Source: Gemmiger formicilis (lineage in GTDB: Bacteria; Bacillota; Clostridia; Oscillospirales; Ruminococcaceae). Taken from it: a stretch of DNA of 64,000 nt. The position numbers and the translations under genes are program-made. The notes below the pieces were generated by a model. That model saw only the letters and a program-made list of their open reading frames with translations. It had not been told where the DNA came from and did no database searches. Below, piece after piece: positions 61,481-64,000 of the stretch. How positions within the stretch are numbered: position 1 is the stretch's first letter; every line of letters starts with the position of its first letter. The stretch covers positions 104,136 through 168,135 of the forward strand of contig NZ_WQOH01000052.1 of the NCBI RefSeq assembly GCF_018784445.1, given 5' to 3'.

Positions 61481-61747
61481 ATGCCTAATATTAAATCTCA
61501 GAAGGATCGCGTTGTTCAGGCCAAGAAAGAGGCTCTGCACAACAAGACCATCAAGTCCAACCTGAAAACAGTGGTCAAGAAGGCAAACGCTGCCATCGAC
61601 AGCAATGCTGCTGACAAGGAGACCGTCGTTAAGGTCGCTGTCTCTGCCATCGACTCTGCTAAGAGCAAGGGTGTCATCCATAAGAACACCGCTGCCCGCA
61701 AGATCAGCCGCATGGCTAAGCGCGCCAACAAGGCTGCCGCTCAGTAA
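61481..61747 (+). CDS. rpsT: 30S ribosomal protein S20
   Basis: An 88-residue basic protein, MPNIKSQKDRVVQAKK then SNLKTVVKKANAAI and KGVIHKNTAARKISRMAKRANKAA, the standard S20 sequence that binds 16S rRNA in the small subunit body. ATG 61481 follows CAAGGAGGTGGAACGA. Monocistronic, with a promoter and terminator of its own. Confidence 0.97.
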   Translation: MPNIKSQKDRVVQAKKEALHNKTIKSNLKTVVKKANAAIDSNAADKETVVKVAVSAIDSAKSKGVIHKNTAARKISRMAKRANKAAAQ

Positions 61748-61761
61748 TTGATCGCATGAAC

Positions 61762-61797
61762 AATGCCCGCCGTAGAAATACGGCGGGCATTTTCATT
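61762..61797 (+). terminator. Terminator after rpsT
   Basis: AATGCCCGCCG (61762-61772) pairs with CGGCGGGCATT (61781-61791), followed by TTCATTTATT. Confidence 0.9.
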
Positions 61798-61809
61798 TAT
61801 TAAATGTGT

Positions 61810-61969
61810 GTAGGGGAGAGATTTATCCCTCCCGGGAACCTTGTTGCAGGCACGCGGCAAAAACAACGCCACTGGGTAGGGGCGGCATATATGCGGCCCC
61901 TACAACTCTGCTGCGATTTAACATCGTAATCATGGCGCACGCTGTGGGAGGGATAAATCCTTCCCCTAC
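61810..61969. repeat. Composite GTAGGGG-type repeat
   Basis: A copy beginning GTAGGGGAGAGATTTATCCC, then GTAGGGGCGGCATATATGCG and GCCCCTAC, then GGGAGGGATAAATCC and TTCCCCTAC. Two overlapping palindromes of the family fill the gap before the PtsI paralog. Confidence 0.65.
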
Positions 61970-61979
61970 TTTTTTGTGG

Positions 61980-63533
61980 TCATACTTCCTGCTCCATCAG
62001 CAGTCGTTTCAGCGGCATAATGGCCGCCGGTTCGGCGCTGAAGGTGCGCACACCGAGCTTCAAATACGCGGGCATGGCGCTGACGGCGGCCACGGTGATG
62101 CCACATAAGTACACCTGCATCCCACGGGCCTGGGCTTCCTCCAGAATATGCTGCACCAGCCGCAGTACGGCGGGGTTTGCCAGCTGCCTGATGGCAGCGG
62201 TGGGGTCCTGCACAAGGCCCAGCGTGTAGCGGGTCAGGTCCTCGATATCCACGGCCAGCAGCTGCGCACCGTGGTCCATCAGGTCGCCCGCCATCAGGGC
62301 GGCGCTGGGCATATCCACCACGCAGCCCATCGTCAGTGGGCCGGTCTCGCAGCCCGCTTCCAGCAGCTCATCGCGGCAGTCCTGCACCTCGCGCAGACAG
62401 TCGTCCCAGTCGCTCACGTCGGTGATCATCGGGAATACCACCCGCAGATCGCCGTCCGGGGCAGCCTGCAGCATGGCCTTGATCTGCGGCTTGAACAGCC
62501 GGTGGCCTTTCATACAAGCCTGCATCTCCCCGGTCCAGGGGGCGTCGTCGTCGGCGCGGGTATCGCAGCTGCGCACCAGCAGGGGGACGCCCTCGGCGTT
62601 TTTCAGCAGTTCGCGCAGGCGGGTGGTCTGTGTGGCCGTGCTCTGGTCATACAACAGCGCCGTCTCGGTGCGCACAATGCCCACGCCCGCCGCGCCGTGG
62701 GTGTGGGGCAGGTCGTTATCGCTCAGGTTGCAGGTGGGCATTAAGCGGAACGCCGTGCCGTTTTTCGTCAGGCAGGGCAGGGTATCCGCCGGGTCGGGCG
62801 GTGCGCCGTGCAGGCGGCTCAGGGCGATTTTACAGTCAGCCTGGGCGATCTGTGCGCCGTCCGGCTCCACGACCAGCGTGCCGCTGTCGGCGTCCAGAAT
62901 AGCCCGCCGCCCGGCCGCCATGGCAGAAGCCCCCTCGCCCAGCTGCACCACGGCGGGGATGCCCATGCTGCGCGCCATAATGGCGGCGTGGCTGACCGTG
63001 CTGTCCTTGTCGCTGGCAAGGCCCAGCACCATGCGGCGATCCAGGCTGAACAAATCGCTGGGGAAGAACCGGTCAGCCACCAGAATGCTGGGCCGCTTTA
63101 GATGCAGGCGGCGGCGCGGGCGGCCATCCAGGATATCCACCACGCGGCGGCAGACGTCGCAGACATCGACGCTGCGCTCCCGGATGTACTCATCATCGAC
63201 ATTTTTTAAGCGGTTGGCGAAAATCTGCTCGGCGCGTTCCACGGCGGCGGCACCGCCTGCACCGGCGGCTATGTAATCGCCGATTTCGTTGGTAAAGGAT
63301 TCATCCTCCAACAGCGCGATTTGGAAAAGCAGGATATCCGCGTCGGGGCCTTTGGCGCGCTGGCTCAAACGGCGCAGTTCATCCTTGGCCAGCACAACGG
63401 CCACATCGTAGAGCGCGCGTTCCCGGAAGGGGTCGCATACGATGCGGTGCAGGCCGGTGGTACCGTGGTCGATCTGTTCGACCGGGCCGGCCACAATGCC
63501 GGGCGACGCCGGCACGCCGGTGTAGGTGTGCAT
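61980..63533 (-). CDS. Degenerate PtsI (enzyme I) paralog
   Basis: A 517-residue protein with enzyme I layout: N-terminal swivelling domain with H182 in TVSHAAIMARSMGIPAVV, and a C-terminal PEP-binding domain. Several catalytic residues differ from the true PtsI at 29358: GIMIETPAA is GCVVDMPSA (Glu to Asp), IGTNDLTQY is VDIEDLTRY (Asn to Glu), CDRQN is LVQDP (Arg lost), CGELG is CGITV; Arg in RSCD and the Cys stay. It probably transfers phosphate poorly or serves another purpose, such as binding HPr or a second donor. Upstream is a MITE and the partial gene at the right edge. Confidence 0.85.
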   Translation of the reverse strand: MHTYTGVPASPGIVAGPVEQIDHGTTGLHRIVCDPFRERALYDVAVVLAKDELRRLSQRAKGPDADILLFQIALLEDESFTNEIGDYIAAGAGGAAAVERAEQIFANRLKNVDDEYIRERSVDVCDVCRRVVDILDGRPRRRLHLKRPSILVADRFFPSDLFSLDRRMVLGLASDKDSTVSHAAIMARSMGIPAVVQLGEGASAMAAGRRAILDADSGTLVVEPDGAQIAQADCKIALSRLHGAPPDPADTLPCLTKNGTAFRLMPTCNLSDNDLPHTHGAAGVGIVRTETALLYDQSTATQTTRLRELLKNAEGVPLLVRSCDTRADDDAPWTGEMQACMKGHRLFKPQIKAMLQAAPDGDLRVVFPMITDVSDWDDCLREVQDCRDELLEAGCETGPLTMGCVVDMPSAALMAGDLMDHGAQLLAVDIEDLTRYTLGLVQDPTAAIRQLANPAVLRLVQHILEEAQARGMQVYLCGITVAAVSAMPAYLKLGVRTFSAEPAAIMPLKRLLMEQEV

Positions 63534-63563
63534 AGAGTAGGCCTCCTTTATTGAATTTCCTTA

Positions 63564-63735
63564 GGCAATACCGCACAATTCCCGCCTTACGGCTTAAGCA
63601 CCGCTCCGGCGGCTGCGGCACGGCATCTGCGTTGCCAAAATGCTCGATAAGACATCCAGTATTATCTGCGCTTTTGGCTTAGCAGCTGCCGCACCTCGCT
63701 CGCCGTATCGGCACTTAGAATTATGCGGTACTGCC
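63564..63735. mobile_element. MITE-like element, copy 3 (172 bp)
   Basis: Same orientation and length as copy 1, with only a few differences (the centre reads GATAAGACATCCAGTATTATC). Ends GGCAATACCGCACAATTC and, on the minus strand, GGCAGTACCGCATAATTC. Target duplication CTTA at 63560-63563 and 63736-63739; the right copy holds the stop codon of the neighbouring gene. Confidence 0.85.
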
Positions 63736-63736
63736 C

Positions 63737-64000
63737 TTACAAAATCGGCATCTCGCCCAGCACTTTGCTGACGAGGGCGGTCACAAACTCCTCGGGCACG
63801 GCGGCGGCGATGGCACGTTCGGTCACAAGGGTGTTCTCACTACCATCCAGCAGGGCGGGGAAGCGGTCTGCCGGGTCCTTGTCAAAGCTGCCCATAAACG
63901 TTGCGGCCAGCAGCTTGGGCGTGTAGGCTATGTCCTCGGGCACACCGACGCGCTCAGCGGCCAGCTCCAGCGGGGCCAGCGCACCGCGGGTGGGGGCGCT
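63737..64000 (-). CDS. Unidentified protein, C-terminal 87 residues (partial)
   Basis: The frame is open from the right edge to TAA at 63739-63737. The end of the protein reads LELAAERVGVPEDIAYTPKLLAATFMGSF, then DKDPADRFPALL and a helical end FVTALVSKVLGEMPIL. I do not recognise the family. No start is visible. The stop codon lies in the target duplication of MITE copy 3. It is upstream of, and co-directional with, the PtsI paralog. Confidence 0.65.
   Translation of the reverse strand, partial: SAPTRGALAPLELAAERVGVPEDIAYTPKLLAATFMGSFDKDPADRFPALLDGSENTLVTERAIAAAVPEEFVTALVSKVLGEMPIL

Noticed and set aside
63737-64000. Assignment of the right-edge fragment to the mannitol dehydrogenase superfamily
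   Set aside because: No diagnostic motif is visible in 87 residues; the name would be a guess.

Overview
The window reads as chromosomal DNA of a GC-rich, gut-type member of the Clostridia, most like the Faecalibacterium / Gemmiger / Subdoligranulum group of the Oscillospiraceae (Ruminococcaceae). This is inferred from the high GC content, Firmicutes-type control elements (a TPP riboswitch, a T-box, strong AGGAGG ribosome sites, TTGACA-17-TATAAT promoters), sporulation genes (spoVAC-AD-AEB, spoIIP), a full galacturonate/glucuronate pathway and a bile-salt-hydrolase-type amidase. No rRNA, tRNA, CRISPR array, prophage or intact insertion sequence was seen. High GC creates many long antisense open frames, which were left out.

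Layout. 1-6.3 kb: thiT with its TPP riboswitch, a decayed surface-protein fragment, a PTS EIIA, a TetR regulator, an HD hydrolase, an NSS transporter and threonine aldolase. 6.6-10.3 kb: the methionine importer metQ-metN-metI behind a leader carrying a Met/Cys-rich mini-ORF and a terminator, divergent from an Rrf2 regulator with three Cys. 10.5-18.7 kb: uronate catabolism (uxaC divergent from uxaB-uxaA-epimerase; kduI-kduD), with a shared palindromic operator candidate at four places. 19-27.2 kb: ilvA, a DUF815 ATPase, then T-box-ilvB-ilvN-ilvC-ilvD. 27.4-31 kb: gamma carbonic anhydrase, HAD phosphatase and ptsH-ptsI.

31.1-36.1 kb holds the most interesting locus: a radical-SAM/SPASM enzyme, a secreted membrane protein with a nine-cysteine Cys-Ala tail, and a two-module AAA+ ATPase. 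The first two are coupled by TGATG. The last two were apparently coupled by ATGA until a 284-bp MITE-like element inserted. The same element occurs at 895 and 63564, each copy flanked by a 4-bp target duplication.

36.3-48 kb: YitT protein, prfC, M23 peptidase, a zinc-type efflux set (ArsR sensor, HMA chaperone, P1B-ATPase), uracil permease with a leader terminator, thioesterase, nucleoid protein and MATE pump. 48-57.5 kb: a GNAT-methyltransferase fusion, Ntn amidohydrolase, HtrA protease, second MATE pump, spoVA operon, GNAT, prmA-rsmE. 57.7-64 kb: mutY-asnS, spoIIP, rpsT, a second, degenerate PtsI paralog and a partial gene at the right edge.

Intergenic space is filled by three repeat families: the MITE (about 172 bp), a short GTAGGGGC...GCCCCTAC palindromic family (more than a dozen places, often between genes of one operon), and an AAGGCTT...AAGCCTT family of about 145 bp.
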